Assembly: GCA_964247055.1 (NCBI GenBank)
Contig: OZ176051.1
Coordinates: forward strand, 7,316,001 to 7,380,000
DNA: 64,000 bases
Reading direction: 5' to 3'
DNA from: Paragordius varius
Lineage: Eukaryota > Nematomorpha
Positions 1-14,300 of the stretch are shown here, piece after piece; positions within the stretch are counted from its first letter, which is position 1; every line of letters begins with the position of its first letter. The translations under genes and the position numbers were made by a program. The notes under the pieces were generated by a model. It did not search any database. It was not told the origin of the DNA and saw only the letters and a list, made by a program, of their open reading frames with translations.

Positions 1-477
1 ACATGTTTTACTTTTTTGCATTATAATCTCGCAGTAATGATCATAAAATATTTGAAAGAATATATTGGAATAATCATTTATATTGATTTGGTTATGAAAT
101 TTATCTAATAATTTATAACAAATAAAAACCAATAATAAGTCTTAAACATTTTATCTTGGCAATACTATCCTTTTTAGGGTCCTTTAATTTCCCCAAAACC
201 TTAACTACATCGGTGTAGGCTTTTCTAGGGAACATATGGTTTGATCATTTTATGCAATTGATAACATGCGCCTAGGTAAAATACCTGGATAAAATTTTTA
301 TAAGTTGAAATCCACCAATTCCTTGCACCATTAATATTAATGTTAAAAAATAATAAAATATCTGATTTGTGTAAAAAAATTCAATAAACTTGAATAAAAA
401 TATTTTTGATTTATAATTTGCAGTTTTCTAGTTTTATATCCCAGAGAGATTTACAGTATGATTACGTATATATTGAT
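1..477. other. No gene seen: AT-rich left edge
   Basis: I see no exon-like open frame, RNA gene or clear repeat here. The stretch is A+T-rich with short homopolymers. A fragment near 430-450 (a 'TATATCCCAGAG' segment) also occurs in the repeat family at 32590-33085, so part of it may be decayed repeat. Confidence 0.5.
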
Positions 478-583
478 AGAAAGTAATTATTGCCAAATAA
501 GGAGTAAAAAGGGAAAAAATAATTATAGACCAATATACTGCCCTTTGTTATATATGCTATTTGGCAATAATTAATAACTTTTA
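478..583. repeat. Short inverted-repeat MITE, copy A
   Basis: Two inverted ends face each other: ATTATTGCCAAATA at about 486-499 and TATTTGGCAATAATTAATAA at about 559-578. They flank a core with GGGCAG-type sequence. A second copy lies at about 46843-46990 with the same ends and the same 'CCTTTGTT' core motif. No coding capacity. The superfamily is not assigned because I cannot define a target-site duplication. Confidence 0.6.
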
Positions 584-766
584 GCAAATATGTACTTACT
601 TCTACTGTTTATCAATATTTAACGTGTTTAAGATATGGGCCAATAAAATAATCATTTTTCAGCCTTTTTTGATTCATGGAAAAAAATTTAAAAAATAAAA
701 ACATTTTAATACATTTTACACCTTCCTTAAGATATAAAATCGCTAATATAAATTAATGTATAATGG

Positions 767-1332
767 TTAACACTTCGATTCATTGGGGTATCTAAATACC
801 CCTGACCTTTTTTAAGCTATAAAAAAACTACTGAAAGAAACGGTCATAATTTAAATTTATGCTTCTTTCCGAATCAAAATTATATAAATAAGCCGAAATA
901 TCCAAATAAAATTTAATTTTGAAAAAAAAAGTTCCATGTCACACTACTTCGACGCCATTTTATTTTATTTTCAAAATATTGTCTTCATTTAATTTTAAGG
1001 GTAAAATTAGAGCTTATTATTTATTTAAATTACATCTAACATTGATAGAAATAGAAAAAGGGGTTTTGTATTATTTTTTATTTTTACCATTTCAAACATT
1101 TCACGTTGAGGAAATTTTTACCTATCAGTTTTAGCTTAAAATAAGTGATATCAAGTATTTTTGAAATTTTTTATATAAATTTCGGTTTATTAATGTTATA
1201 GCAGTGCAATATTTTGCCATGGCTTCGATTGCTTCCATATTTTTTAAGATATTTTATTTTAAACAGGCCGGTATCCAACTACCCCAATTTGAATCGAAGG
1301 ACTGAAATGAATGTGTTGTATCCAAGTGTTAA
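767..1332. mobile_element. TTAA-flanked MITE, copy 1 (piggyBac-like)
   Basis: Starts TTAACACTTCGATTCA and ends CCAAGTGTTAA, so both ends sit in TTAA and share the short terminal inverted repeat TTAACACTT. Just inside, the left end carries GATTCATTGGGGTA and the right end carries its inverse (TACCCCAATTTGAATC). The left inner end (TTGGGGTATCTAAATACCCC) can also form a hairpin. Three more copies lie at 27457-28045, 51853-52361 and 55582-56040. TTAA targets are typical of piggyBac. There is no transposase, so this is non-autonomous. Internal landmarks shared by all copies include 'AAACGGT' and 'CGACGCCATTTT'. Confidence 0.75.
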
Positions 1333-2130
1333 ATATGGAAAAGAATAATTAAATTCTCAATATTTTAATACTCCACGCCTTTTGGGGAAATGTTATGCCC
1401 GAGAAAGCGATTTAAATTTGAACAGATTAAAAAGTATTCAAGGTATTAACCCAAATTTAAAAACAATTATTTTAGCAATTTCATTTAAATGGTGGATCTA
1501 CTTGTAAAAAATTTCGACAGATATTTTTCCTAAGCGTTGTGTCCAGTATGTTATTAAAAAGATGATTTATGAATGTGATTTCCATAAATGTGCGAGGCTA
1601 AAATCGGACCCTTTATAGTGGATATAAATAGCCAGAACTAAATCTAAAGGCTAAAAGTTTTCTGGGTAATTAATCTTATATCAGTATTATATGGTTTGAA
1701 AATAGCCCCTAGGTCCTAATACACCTGAAATTCAGATGTTTGCCGAAGTATGAGGTTTTTTCTAAACCCATCTTGTAACATGGAAGGCTAAATGCAATAA
1801 TAAGTTGAATCCCAGATTTGGTTAACGAAATATAAATAGATTAAAACTATACCCATTAATTTGAATGCCTAAACTTTATAAATTTCTTTAGCCCATAATT
1901 TCATTTATATGATCTATTAGTGATGACAAACTGGATTCTTTTATGAAAATCTCTTATGCAATTAATAACCCACTACTTTCTCCACCATAAACTATAGTAG
2001 GCTTCGGTAATAATACAGCTGAGTTATTAATGCCTGCGATTGATTCGCTGAGTTTTATGTCAATTTACATAATTTCAAGCGTTATCATCAATTTATGGTA
2101 ACTTTTAAGTAAAATTAAGTACATTCGTAG
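1333..2130. other. No gene seen
   Basis: AT-rich, with no exon supported by splice signals or a conserved protein match. It may be old repeat: short motifs such as 'AACTACCCC'-like strings spill over from the adjacent MITE. No structure I can defend. Confidence 0.4.
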
Positions 2131-2620
2131 GCTTGCTTACTTCATGATCTTTTCTCTTGTTTGTTCGCGATGACATATTGGGGCAGTTTTATTTTTCTCA
2201 GAGAATCTTGTAAATAAAATACTATTATTAAAGTTATTTAATTAAAATTTCTTGTATTAGATAAAAAAAACTCATAACAGTTTCTTAAAATCTGGTGTCT
2301 AAGATTGGGACAACTCTAAAACACATAACAGTTGATATAAAAATAAATGCCAATTTTTGCTGGTAAATGTAATCTAAATGCTTTTTAAAGTTAATTATTT
2401 ACATTTTCTAACAATAATATTTACCTACATGTTGAATTAAGGATTCAAAAAATTTATAGTAAAAAATATTGGCGGTAAAAAAGTTTGAGATGATGATTTT
2501 TTAACAATTTTGCATATCTAAAAAAATCTTGTAGAATGCGCCTAAAAGATTAAAGAAAGCATAATTTTAAATTTGGCTAATACCTTAAATATTTTTTATG
2601 ATATTCAGATTTCAAATCGC
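2131..2620 (+). repeat. Interspersed repeat family R3, copy 1
   Basis: Colinear over about 480 bp with 32590-33085 and, inverted, over its right half with 48040-48265. Shared landmarks in order: ATATTGGGGCAGTTTTAT, an 'AGATTCAAA' block, AAAAGTTTGAGAT, ATGCGCCTAAAA, TTTAAATTTGGCTAATA and 'AAATCGCTC'. No open frame and no clear terminal inverted repeat, so the class is unknown. The divergence between copies suggests an old family. Confidence 0.6.
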
Positions 2621-3779
2621 TCCCAAAATTTACATTTTATTTAATGTATATACAACGTTTAAAAACGCCATCTTTATTATTTTGGTTCCGAAGTTGAGTA
2701 TTATAAAAAACTATTTGATGTTATATAAAAATCGGATATGTTTTATGATATATATTGAACTGGATCGGGGGTGTGCCGACATGCATCCCAAGAGACGCAT
2801 GAGGGGCATATATCAGGATAATCGAACAATTATGATCATAAAACTATTTTTCTAAACCCCTTTTTTTAATGGCTGAGAGTAAAAATACCCAAAACTCTGG
2901 AACCATCAAAGGCTTTTATTAACTGATAGGCTATCTGTTGAAAAATAGTACAAGCGGAATGATAGTTATAACTAATAAGTCTTTTATGGCTCTGATGGTG
3001 AAATATTTATGGGGGAAAAGATAGGTTTTTATTGTGTGCGACCGCACTTTTATATGCAAGAGAGGTTTATGATGATAACAAATTGTTTGGGACAATTTTT
3101 TTATTTGGGTTACATAATTTGTATTTTTATTTGAGAATTACTTTTAATAAATAATAGCATAATATGTAAAAATAATATAAATTCGTGTTTTTTATATTGA
3201 ATCACGATTTATTAAAATCAATTTGTTGTAGGATATACTGCGTTGTGCTTTTCATCAATACGTTTAATTTTTTTAGAGCTTGGGGGTTCCGAGTAATTAA
3301 ATAATAAATTTGTAATGAATTTGGAATTATACAATTTTGAATCTGAACTATTGTTTATTGTCAGATACCTGGATGATTCTATTTAACTCTTCTAAGATAT
3401 ATTTTAAAAGCGAAACAATTTATATTATTATTTAATAAGCCCATAAAAAAACGAGCGTCTCAAACGTGTATAAAACATATGTTTTCCATTGATTCTCAAA
3501 AATAATTTTTGCAGAAATGAAGCCTAATCCATGGAAAAAAATTAAAAAGGTGTGCTATGCTCTATGAACTCAGGAATAAAATACTTGTAGTAGTTCTATT
3601 GGTAACACTTGCTTTTCTAAGTTTCTCCTCGAATTCCCATTTCAAATTTTAGTTTAATATATCAGATTTAGCTATAACTCTTAACTATTTTGTTGAATAC
3701 ACGAAATTTCAATTAATTATTCATTTTTTTATCCATCATCGCTACACATTTAGTTCATTTCTCAGTTAATATATAAAGG
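2621..3779. other. No gene seen
   Basis: Nothing assignable. A slightly G+C-richer patch at about 2760-2815 stands out, but I found no tRNA-like fold, conserved protein or repeat partner for it. Confidence 0.4.
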
Positions 3780-4795
3780 CTAAGTCAAAAAAAAGAATAC
3801 ATATTGCGGCAAACCATTAAACAAACCATTAAACGTCTTAGAAAAAATTTGAAATGATGTGTTCATGTGCACCATTAATTCAAAAAGTAGAAAGTCAGAT
3901 AGCTCGGTCAGGAGAGTACGGCAGTTGGGGGAAAAAACTTCCGATTAAAGTGTTTTTAAGGAACTTTCACTGATTTTGCGGTGTGAGAGGGAGCATTTTC
4001 ATGTGGCAAAATTACTTTACCGTATATTCTGGCCCACAGTCGTTTTTTGATTAATGCCATGGTTTATATAATTCATTTGTTGACAATATGGTTTTGCATT
4101 AAAGGATGCCGGGCTTTAAATGTTTATACCCACAATGCCGATCTGGTCCCCCCAGACACAGAGCATAGTCTTGTCGTCAAAGTAACTTGCCCTTGATGTT
4201 ACCGGGTTCACATGAAAGACACGATTTTTCGGCTTTGTTACAAAAATAAGGTTATTTTCCCTTGATGATTTTAAAGATCCTTTACGAATTGAATTTAACA
4301 TTAGTTAAAATTGTGTAGACTCATTTACTGAGTTTATTGGTTTTCCATTGCTCGCAGACGTATGTTGATTGATTTTTGTGATATATAGCTCTATGAATTT
4401 GTATAGATTAAGTTGGATCATCATTCAATAACTCTTCAACTTTATGGCCTTCGCAGTTGCTTGATCTACCAGAGCGCTATCGCTATTTAACATTAAAAAC
4501 ATAACTTTTAGATTTTCGAAACATTGTCACATCAATGGACGGTATCTGTTCACCATATGTTTCGACCAGCAAACGATGACTTTTAAAAATCTTTTTCTAG
4601 GAGTAAGATAAGCAATGCCTGATGCTTTCTTTTTCAGGAACAAACTTTGATATTACTGAATGATAAACATGAGGCTAGTTTGGCGTCACTTGAGTGTGCT
4701 TGTTGTTTAATGTCAGGTGAACAAAGTGAGGTCCACGTCAGCTTACATATTTTGTGTTAATGTCTCTCTTAGTTAAACCGGTAATGACCTTGTCT
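3780..4795 (-). mobile_element. mariner transposase relic 1
   Basis: Read on the minus strand, pieces of a mariner transposase appear in order. Near 4560-4580 is an N-terminal 'HRLLVETYGE' segment. At 4116-4230 is a segment with 'KTMLCVWGDQIGIV', the family's 'K.MLC.WWDQ.GV' block. Near 3930-3950 is 'LPYSPD', the family's block before the third catalytic acidic residue. Several frames and stops are involved, so this plain DNA transposon is dead. A second relic of similar type lies at about 12815-15300. The two share a GTTAAACCGGT stretch near the N-terminal end. Confidence 0.7.
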
Positions 4796-5305
4796 ATACC
4801 TGGTTATGACTTAGATTAGTGCAACAAATTACTTGAAAAAGCGTTAAAATAATTTTAAAAATATTGAACCTTTCCAATGTAAAGCATTTAATTTTTTGCC
4901 ATTGAGAATAGTTACTTTTTAGGTATTTTAGAATATATGAGGCTAAATATACGGTCTAATTCAAAATCCCAACGAGCATTTTTAACTTATTAGAAGGAGA
5001 TATTGTGAACTTTTCCACGATTAATTAATAATCATAGATTTGGCAAATCCTATATTGAAAATCCAAAACCCATTTATCTTTGTTGCAGTTAATCAATGGC
5101 AAAAATATATACCATATAGATCCATATAATAGCAAATAATCTAGATTACTTATATATTAAAATTAGGTGTCAAGAGAAATTATCCTTATTGTGGTAATTT
5201 AAGCCTATTGGGTATATATGCTGTGATATTAATTCATATATTTTGTCACCTACTCTTTAAAATTTTAGTTATTATAATTGGTTATTACTTTTCATTTTTT
5301 TTCGA
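4796..5305. other. Upstream region of the guanylate cyclase gene
   Basis: No coding exon is recognised. The region ends in a T-rich run just before the ATG at 5306. It presumably holds the promoter and 5' leader, but no specific element can be defended by eye. Confidence 0.35.
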
Positions 5306-8300
5306 ATGTCGTCAATTACATTTATACTGCTATCAATAATTTTATGTGCAGAAGTAATTAATCCTTTGATGGCCAATGAGAACGTATGTGAGCTGCCATT
5401 ATATAAAAGACTTATAATTTTTGTTGGAACACATCCGAGAAGTTTGTTTTATGAATATAAAATGAAAACGGTTATAAATTTAGCGTTAGAGAAATTTAAT
5501 GATTCTGCGCAGATGAAAAGGAAAATAATTCAATGGTCGTCTAATAAATCTTCTTTAATATCAAAAAGTGTTATTCAGTTAAGATGTCGAGGGGTAAATT
5601 TTACTAAAGAGATATTGTTACATCCATATCCGCACTTTAACGTTTCGTATATAAGATTGTCGCCACAAAACTTAATAGAACAATTGGACGAAGAAGCCAA
5701 TAATAATAATAATAATAATAATAATAATTTGTCAAATAAAAACTTAACAAAAAACATTGCAAATGATTTATTTCAAAACCGCTTAATGGGGCTACCAAAA
5801 ACAAGCGCTGGTATAGAAAACGCTCGCACATACTTTGGAAGTTGCGATCAAAATGCCGGGGGTTTGTTATTGGATAAGCTTAATGCTTACAAAAAATTAA
5901 AGCCAAATCTCATTATTGATGCCAACCAAACCTTTTTGGAGACCAATGGTGGCCCTATTGTTCTTGGCCCACCTTGCAGCCTAGATTTAAAGTTAGTTGG
6001 TTCGATTGCTGATTATTACAATTTTCCCATATGCACGGGTTATTCCATGTATGAAATCAATGTCGATGATTTTAACACGCTAACACGACTCTCATATAAT
6101 GCCAGAATCCAAGCCACTGTTTTAATTGATGTGTTAAAACGGTTTGGTCATCGAAACATATTGGTCCTTTATGACTTAAAATACGAGCGTATAGTATATG
6201 CCGCTAAAATATTGATTGTTAATTTGAAGTTGGATCCATTTTTTCAGAATTCACACTCGGTACTTTTTAATACCAGGATAGGGTATAATACAAAAGAAGT
6301 GTTCGAACAAATTTCATTGAAAGCAAGAGGTACAATACTTATTAAATTTATAATTTTTATGGTAAATAATTAAAGTTGGTTGATCTGATTTTGAGGAACT
6401 ATAACCACTTTTATACACTATCTATATATTATGATTATTTATATAATTTCAGCTAATTATAAATTCATTTATATAACCGTGAGTCTCAGAACGGCAAAGC
6501 CAATTCACTTAGGCTTAATAAACAATGGATATGGTTTTGAATAACCATTATATTTTTTAACTAAATGGTTAAAATATCCCTTAAAAAATTAAAATTGCTA
6601 AAATAAAATATTAGGAGGTTGTTTTTCTTATAGCAGCGGCCACGAAGAATCAGAAAAAACGAGATTGTGTTCGCTCAAAATTTTTTAAGGTTGTTTTATA
6701 ACTTAAAATATTTGAAGTATGGATATTTGTGAGCCAAATTTAAGGTAAATTTTCGTATTATATAGTAAAATTACAACCATTCAGAATCCAAAAAGATTTG
6801 AGGGTTATTTGCATGCAGGAAAAATAAACCCAAATATATAAGCAACCAGCTGAGTAAACAATTTTCGTTATTTTTTTAATTGCAAATCAAATATAATCAT
6901 AAAATACCTTTATCTTAAAAGCTTCGACTATAAGTAAAGCATCAATGAAATCAGTTTATGTAAAATCACAAGTATATTAAAATTCCCTAAAAACGAGATT
7001 ATGGTGTTCTAACGTAAAAAATTTAATTAATTAGTTTTTGTGTAAAGTTAAGTTTTTACATCTACCTTCTTAATTTTAAAACACATATGATACGTTCGGT
7101 ACTTGAGATGGAAATTGAGAGGGTATATCATAGAAAAGTACTTTTTATGTAAAAATAAGTTATTAAGAATGGAATTATTTAATTAAGTACATCCATCCAG
7201 TCAAAAGGTTTATTAACATGATGAATAATTTAATTTCATGAAAAATCTTTGCGCATATATAAGAAAAAATAGATTTTCACATTTTAGACGCTTTACTCTA
7301 TAAAAGGCGCCATTTATAATTATAATTTTAGCAAAAATTCTTCAAAATTTATATGCTTAATCAATTTTAAGAGTTTACCTTACGATCACCTGCAAAATTA
7401 CTTTAATAATACTGATTCTTATCCAAAAATGAACACACTAGTTAATTCAATTTGATATTATCATTTACACATAGCATACATTATCTTATCAAATATGAGA
7501 ATTGTACGAGAATTAATGCTAACAGCCAGGGAATTAGGTCTGTGTGACGGCAACCATTTGTTTCTGACGCTTGAATTAAATATTGATTCGCCTTTCATAA
7601 ATATGACTGTACCTTGGATCTCTGGTATATTAAAAAGTTTTAAATTTAACCCAATATTTTCGGTGAAATCATTTCTTAAAATAATTATGTCTAAAAAAGA
7701 TGACGCAAAACGTAATGATCCGGCAAAAATGGCTTTCAATACCCTTTTATATGTGAGCATACAACAACCACGCGGTGAAATATGGGATAGATTTAGAGAC
7801 ATTTCATACAACTATGCCCAAAAACATTTCAATTACACTTCGAATCATGATTGGGTATTTAAATTGATATAATATAACTGTTAAACATATATATTTGTAA
7901 TTTAAACTTTGTTGTGAATGAGGACTAATAAAATTATGTTACAGCCTTTTTCTAAAAAATATTTAAGATAATTTTTTATCGGTTAATCTGGAAATTTTAA
8001 ACGTAACTTAGCAGTGTATGGATTTGTGAGCTTAGCGCTCATAACCCAATGCACACCATATATAAATGGATTTTGAACAAGCCAAAGCGCTAGTGTTAAT
8101 GTTTTTAGATTAGCCAAATACAAATTTATTGACATTTTATCTTAATATATAAACTTCACATTTTTTGCTTTTATTATAGTTAAACTATTTCCATGAAGCA
8201 TTTTATAATTGCGTAATAATGTATGGTCAAAGTTGGATCAACCTACTTTATGGAACCGATAATATAACCAGATCGATTTCAAATCATTTTTGGAACGACA

Positions 8301-11300
8301 GTTTTAAAGGTAATTAAATGTTTCAAATATCTAATATCTTGATGTTCAATTTAAAAATTATATTATTTTTGGATGAAATAATATATATAATTAAAATAAA
8401 GGATTCATTTATTAATATTATTCTCAAATTTAACTGTACGGATGGTCAAATAGGAGAGTTTGAATTTGATTGTTTCCTAATGTAAAGACCGATTTATAAT
8501 AAATTGAAACGAAATATAAAATTTGGAGTCGAATTTATTTTAAAAACAAGTCACTCTGGTAATAGCTCTTGCAATGTGACACTAAAATCGGTTCTTTAAA
8601 TTAATAATATCAAAACCGATTATAATTGAAATAGTTCTGAGCGATTTTACAAGAATTTGTTGTAGGTCTGCGATCTAAAAAATTATATTTTACGAAAGTC
8701 GAACAAAGTAATAAAATTTAACACTTATGAACTTTTGGACCGCGTTATTATAATGGTTCTTTGTATTTTAAGAACCAAACTTTGGAATCGTAGCGGGTTT
8801 TAAATGAAATGGATATTAGACCTATATTGTATTCTTCGGTCTTTCTCAATAGTTACCAACCCCATTGGATTAATGTTATTTGTTTCTCAATCCTGTAATT
8901 ATGAAAAAACCCATAACATAACTAGTGATTTTCTACTCATTCTTCCCAGAAAATAATTAATAATTAATTGTATCTAAATATATATGGTAAATAAATTTGC
9001 GTTTCTTGTTTTATAGGATTAACAGGGGACGTATATTTGGACGAGGATGGTGATCGTATAGCCAATTTTTCTTTACATGGTATGGTTAATGCTACCACTG
9101 GTGTTTTTTCCGAGGTTGGATTATTTGATGGTACCAAAAAACAACTCCGGTTATATTTAGTAAACGAAGCTGGTCAAATTATTTTAGAAAAAGAAGAAAC
9201 AGCAAAAACTCATTTTCCTATAGAATTTCCACATAATTCGATCATAGATTGGTCCACTGGTAGAGCTCCTAAGCCAATTGATTTTTGTTTTAACAATCCT
9301 AATGATCCACAATGCCCCGATACAAACAAAAGATCAAAACTATCAGCTACCTTAACAACATCCTTTTTGATAGTAATCTTTGCTGGAATCATTACAGCAT
9401 GTGTCTTTCGTCAATATAGGTATTACGAATATTAAATAATATAATTATTGTTGTTGAGCTTGTAGTCGGTTATCGACCATTAGCGATTTTGTAGGAAAAC
9501 TTCCTCCATTCGGTTCTGTCGTGAGCTTTTTGAGATAGTTTTTGCAGTGACAATTTGGAAAGTGATAAGATTTCGTCTACCCAGCGAATACGTCTGCGGC
9601 CTCTTCCTCTCTTACCATTTACTTTTCCTAACATAATATCCTTTTCCAAAGAATTGCCCCGAATAATGTGTCCAAAGTAACCGAATTTTTGTTTTATTAT
9701 TTTACCCCGAAGCGTTGTTTGTGCGTTAATTTTATTTACAATGTCGATATTCTTTATTTTGTCCTTCCATGTTATACCAAGTATCTTTCTCCAGCAAAAC
9801 ATTTCAAACGCGTTTATTCTTTTTTCGTCTTCACTTTTGATAGTCCAGCTTTCACACCCGTATAACATGATAGGAAAGATTAATGCATTTACTAGTCGGA
9901 TTTTTGTTTTAAGGGTTATGTCATGAGATTTCCATAACTTGTAGTGTGAGGATAGAGCGCATTTGGCGATAGCTATGCGTCTTCTAATTTCTTGGGAACT
10001 GGAGCTTAAGTTGTTGATTATGCTTCCAAGGTATGTGTATTCGTTGACTACTTGAATTGTTTCGCCATTAATCCGAAGCGAGTCATAGGAATGAGGGGAG
10101 TTGATATGTAAAATTTTAGTTTTGTTGAGGTTTAATGTAAGATTGTATTTTTTGCACACATTTATAAAAGTTCGGAGACTGTTTTCGAGGTTTGTTTGTG
10201 AATTTGCTAAGATAACCGTGTCGTCTGCGTAGTGGAGAGTCGTCAGAGTGTGACCCCCTACTTTTATTCCTGGCAGATTTAGATCCCTCATGATACATTC
10301 CAAATATATGTTGAACAACATGGGGGATAAAATGCAGCCTTGACGCAGACCTATGTTCATTGGGCTCCAAGAGGTTGGGCCATGCGGGGTGTTAAGTGAT
10401 AGGTAGGAGTTGGAGTATATGGATTTAATTAGTTTGATTAAGTGATCGGAAACTCCTATTTGTTTAAGGGCCTTCCAGAGAATGTCATGTTGAACGGTAT
10501 CGAAGGCTTTAGAGAAATCCACGAAACATAGGTGTAGCTCATTTTGGAATTCACAGTTTTTTTCCATTATCCATCTAAGGTTTGAGATCATGTCTCGGCA
10601 TCCTCTTTTTTCTCTAAAGCCTGCCTGTGTCATTGATATTTCCGGTTTGACATATGGTTGTAGACGGTTTTGTATTATTTTTAGGAAAACCTTTGAGGTT
10701 TGATTGATCAATGCTATTGTACGGTAATTTTCACATAGTTTAGGATCGCCCTTTTTGAATATAGGGACCACTAGTGATTTGTTCCAGTCCGTCGGGAATG
10801 TCGCCTCGTTGAAAATTTTTTGAAATAACGAAAGAATTAATTTTATGGGAATGTGTCTTTGTAACTCGGTAGGGATATCATTGAATCCTTCTGCTTTGCC
10901 GGTTGATGAATGCTTCAGGGCCCATTCAATTTCTTCTTTTAGTATAGGAGGGTCATAAGTTTGTTCAGAGTTCATGGCAGTTATATTTGATTGTTTTGAG
11001 AATAAATTTTGGATGTATTCTTCCCAGAGTTTAATTACTCCTTTTTTATCGGTTAGAAGTTTTCCGTTTGAATGAGACATAGGACCTTTGTATATTTGTT
11101 TTTTGCGCGGTTGAATGTCTTTAATATAAGAGAAATAGTTGTGATTAAATTTAGCAGCTTGCTCGAGGTTAGCGCAGATTGTATTATAATGAGATTCTTT
11201 GTCAAATCTTATGCTTTTTTGTAGTTCATTATTAATATTTTTGTACTCAAGGGGAGTGCCCTTGGATTTTGCTACTCTTCTCTGTTCAATTAGGTCGATG

Positions 11301-14300
11301 CTTTGTTGTGATATGGTGAATTTTTTGTTTTTTGTTGTGGCGGGCGGTATATATTCTTTAGCTGTTTCGATGGTAATTTTGTGAATAGTAGACCAAAGAT
11401 CATCTGTGTTCAATGTTTCGTATTTTAGGGATTCAAATTTATTGTTAAGGATTGGAGTAAAATCGGCAGGTATAAGTTTGTAGTTCAATTTAGTTTTGGA
11501 AAAGTTTTTTTGCGGCTGAGGAAGTTGTAGCTTTATTTTGATCTTGGCCATTAATAGGTTATGATCTGAGTTGCAGTCTGCACTCGAGTAGCACCGGATG
11601 TTTTGAAATGAGCTTTTGTATTTTTGCATTCCTAATATGTAATTTATCTGATTCCTGTGTTTACGACACGGTGAGGTCCAGGTGTAGAGCCGTCTCTTAG
11701 GTTGTTTGAAAAACGTGTTCGCTATAAAGAGATTGTTTTGTTGGCAAAAATCAATTAGCCTTTCACCACGGGGGTTTTTCACTTTACCAAGGCCTTTTCC
11801 ACCGGTGACCTTGTCTGTTTTATCGTTAGCTATGATAGCGTTAAAATCGCCGATGATGAAAGTTATGTCTTTCTTGGATGTTTCACAGAGAGCCATTTGT
11901 AATTCATTATAGAACTTTTCACATTCGTCTTCGGGTGAAACACTCGTAGGGGCATAGATTTGATATATTGTTATAGCCTGGGGTCTGGTGTTGATTCGTA
12001 GGGATATAATACGATCGGAGATAGGTCTATATATATCAGTATGTTTGGCAAGATTATTCGATATTAAGAAACCGCATCCATTTCGTTTGAGTTCCCCGCC
12101 AGAGTTATAAAACGAGTAATTGTCGTATATTTTGTGTGAGTTATGTTGCATATGAGTCTCCGACAGCCCCAACACATGGATGTTTAAACGTTTCATTTCG
12201 CGAATTATTATATCCAATTTGTTATCTGAAGTCCCACGGGTATTCCAGGTGGCCATATTTAATTCTAAATTACGGGAGCTTATTTTAGAATTATGGCTTT
12301 CCATGTAGGAATTTAGTTTAGTGGTGGTGTATTGAGATATAGGAATAAATAGAAAGAATCAGTATTATATGTCCATTGATGTTTAAGAATGGTTTTTAGG
12401 GAATGAAATTGTCGATGAAAATTTTGGAGTTGTATGTTCTGTAGAAATAATTCATGTGAGATTATAATTCTGAGTGATATAATTTCTTCCGGATAATAAA
12501 AGTGATAATAAATTGATGAAGATAATGAGATAAATTCTATTTATCACCGAATGTGAACAAGATTTCCTATAAAATCAAAAGGTACGCGCATCTCGGGAGT
12601 GAACATACCAAGTTCTTCTCCGCGCCTGTAGCCGATCATGAAAAAGTATATATCCAATATAATTATAATTTTACAAATTAAAACTGTAAATTATTTTTTC
12701 ATTTTGCCTATAAAACTGAAAAATATATTATAAAACTTGGATAATTAATATGGTCATTTATTTGTGATGTCCCTATCAATTTATAATATTAGTATATTAT
12801 CACTAAAACATTTACATGTAGCCAGGTGTTGTCAAAGTCTTTACGCTCAACATGTATAGATAAATAAATCATTTATTTTATTCAAATTATTATCAATCGA
12901 CTTCTATATATTTCGTGCATCAAGCTATATATGAATTACTTAAGTGCTGCTCTGCTAGAATGTGCCATATTGATACTATACCATTTTTCATGCAAAAACA
13001 TCATTTTTTCAACCAAATGCAACATTTTTTTCAACCAAACGCAACATTTTTTCAAGCAAACGCAACATTTTTTCAAGCAAAGACATCATTTTTTCAAGCA
13101 AACGCAACATTTTTTCAAGCAAACGCAACATTTTTTCAAGCAAACGCAACATTTTTTCAAGCAAACGCAACATTTTTTCATCCAAACGCAACATTTTTTC
13201 AACCAAAGACAACATTTTTTCAAGCAAAAACAACAATTTTTTAAAAATTAAAAACCATTTTTTTTATTTTAAGACATATTAAATTTAAAGTTAATGGAAA
13301 TTAATTTTAGCGTAGAATTATGATTTTTATTATTTTATCATAAATATGTGATGGTATGATTGATTTTCAAACAAAATTTTGCCCATAATTGCATTATTTA
13401 TATTATATTTTTTCTTTTACAACAGTTTCACTAAATCAATAAATTCAACTTGCGCTTTAAGAGTGTCTTGTTTAAAGTTTCTTTCATTTTTTTGCAAACA
13501 ACCGTTATTTTCGTATGTAATTATCTATTTTTTTTAATTTAAACTAATATCTTTATTTATTAGTATTTGAATCAAAAATAATATTTTTATAGTAAAAACA
13601 TCTCTATTTGTTTCGAACTAATTTTCTTTAAATCAATATTATTAACTTATTGATGTTTTAAACTAAATATTACGATTAATAACCCACAAATCCTAGATGT
13701 TTAATAATGTTAAATTTTTTATAAAAAATAATATTGATATACGGTTCTTATGAAAGAAATGGTATTCCCTTAAAAGTTTAGGAAATAAAGAAAATAGGTT
13801 AATGATAGGATAGATGAATATAATATTGCTTGATTAATAAAAGTTAGAAGCAAAATTAAAATATTGAAGGACCAAATTGAAGTGTTCTAGGACCAACTTT
13901 AAATTTTCAAGGACAATTTTGAAGCGAAAATGTATGGACTGATAAGGTTAAACTAAAGTTGTAAAAGAATAAAATAATATAAATAATGCAATTATGGGCA
14001 AAATTTTGTTTGAAAATCAATCATACCATCACATATTTATGATAAAATAATAAAAATCATAATTCTACGCTAAAATTAAGTTCCATTAACTTTAAATTTA
14101 ATATGTCTTAAAATAAAAAAAATGGTTTTTAATTTTTAAAAAATTGTTGTTTTTGCTTGAAAAAATGTTGTCTTTGGTTGAAAAAATGTTGCGTTTGGAT
14201 GAAAAAATGTTGCGTTTGCTTGAAAAAATGTTGCGTTTGCTTGAAAAAATGTTGCGTTTGCTTGAAAAAATGTTGCGTTTGCTTGAAAAAATGATGTCTT

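Noticed and set aside
2598-2855. 85-residue plus-strand open frame
   Set aside because: It overlaps the end of an R3 repeat copy, has no recognisable domain, and A+T-rich composition makes such frames common here.
7461-7811. 116-residue minus-strand open frame
   Set aside because: It lies opposite a well-supported cyclase exon (7475-7854) that matches the ligand-binding domain; the minus frame is a shadow.
12915-13251. Overlapping open frames of about 100 residues on both strands with 'FFQANAT' or 'KQTQH' repeats
   Set aside because: They come from the 21-bp tandem array, whose unit length is divisible by three and lacks stops. All frames stay open together, and the same occurs in the mirrored array at 14129-14431.
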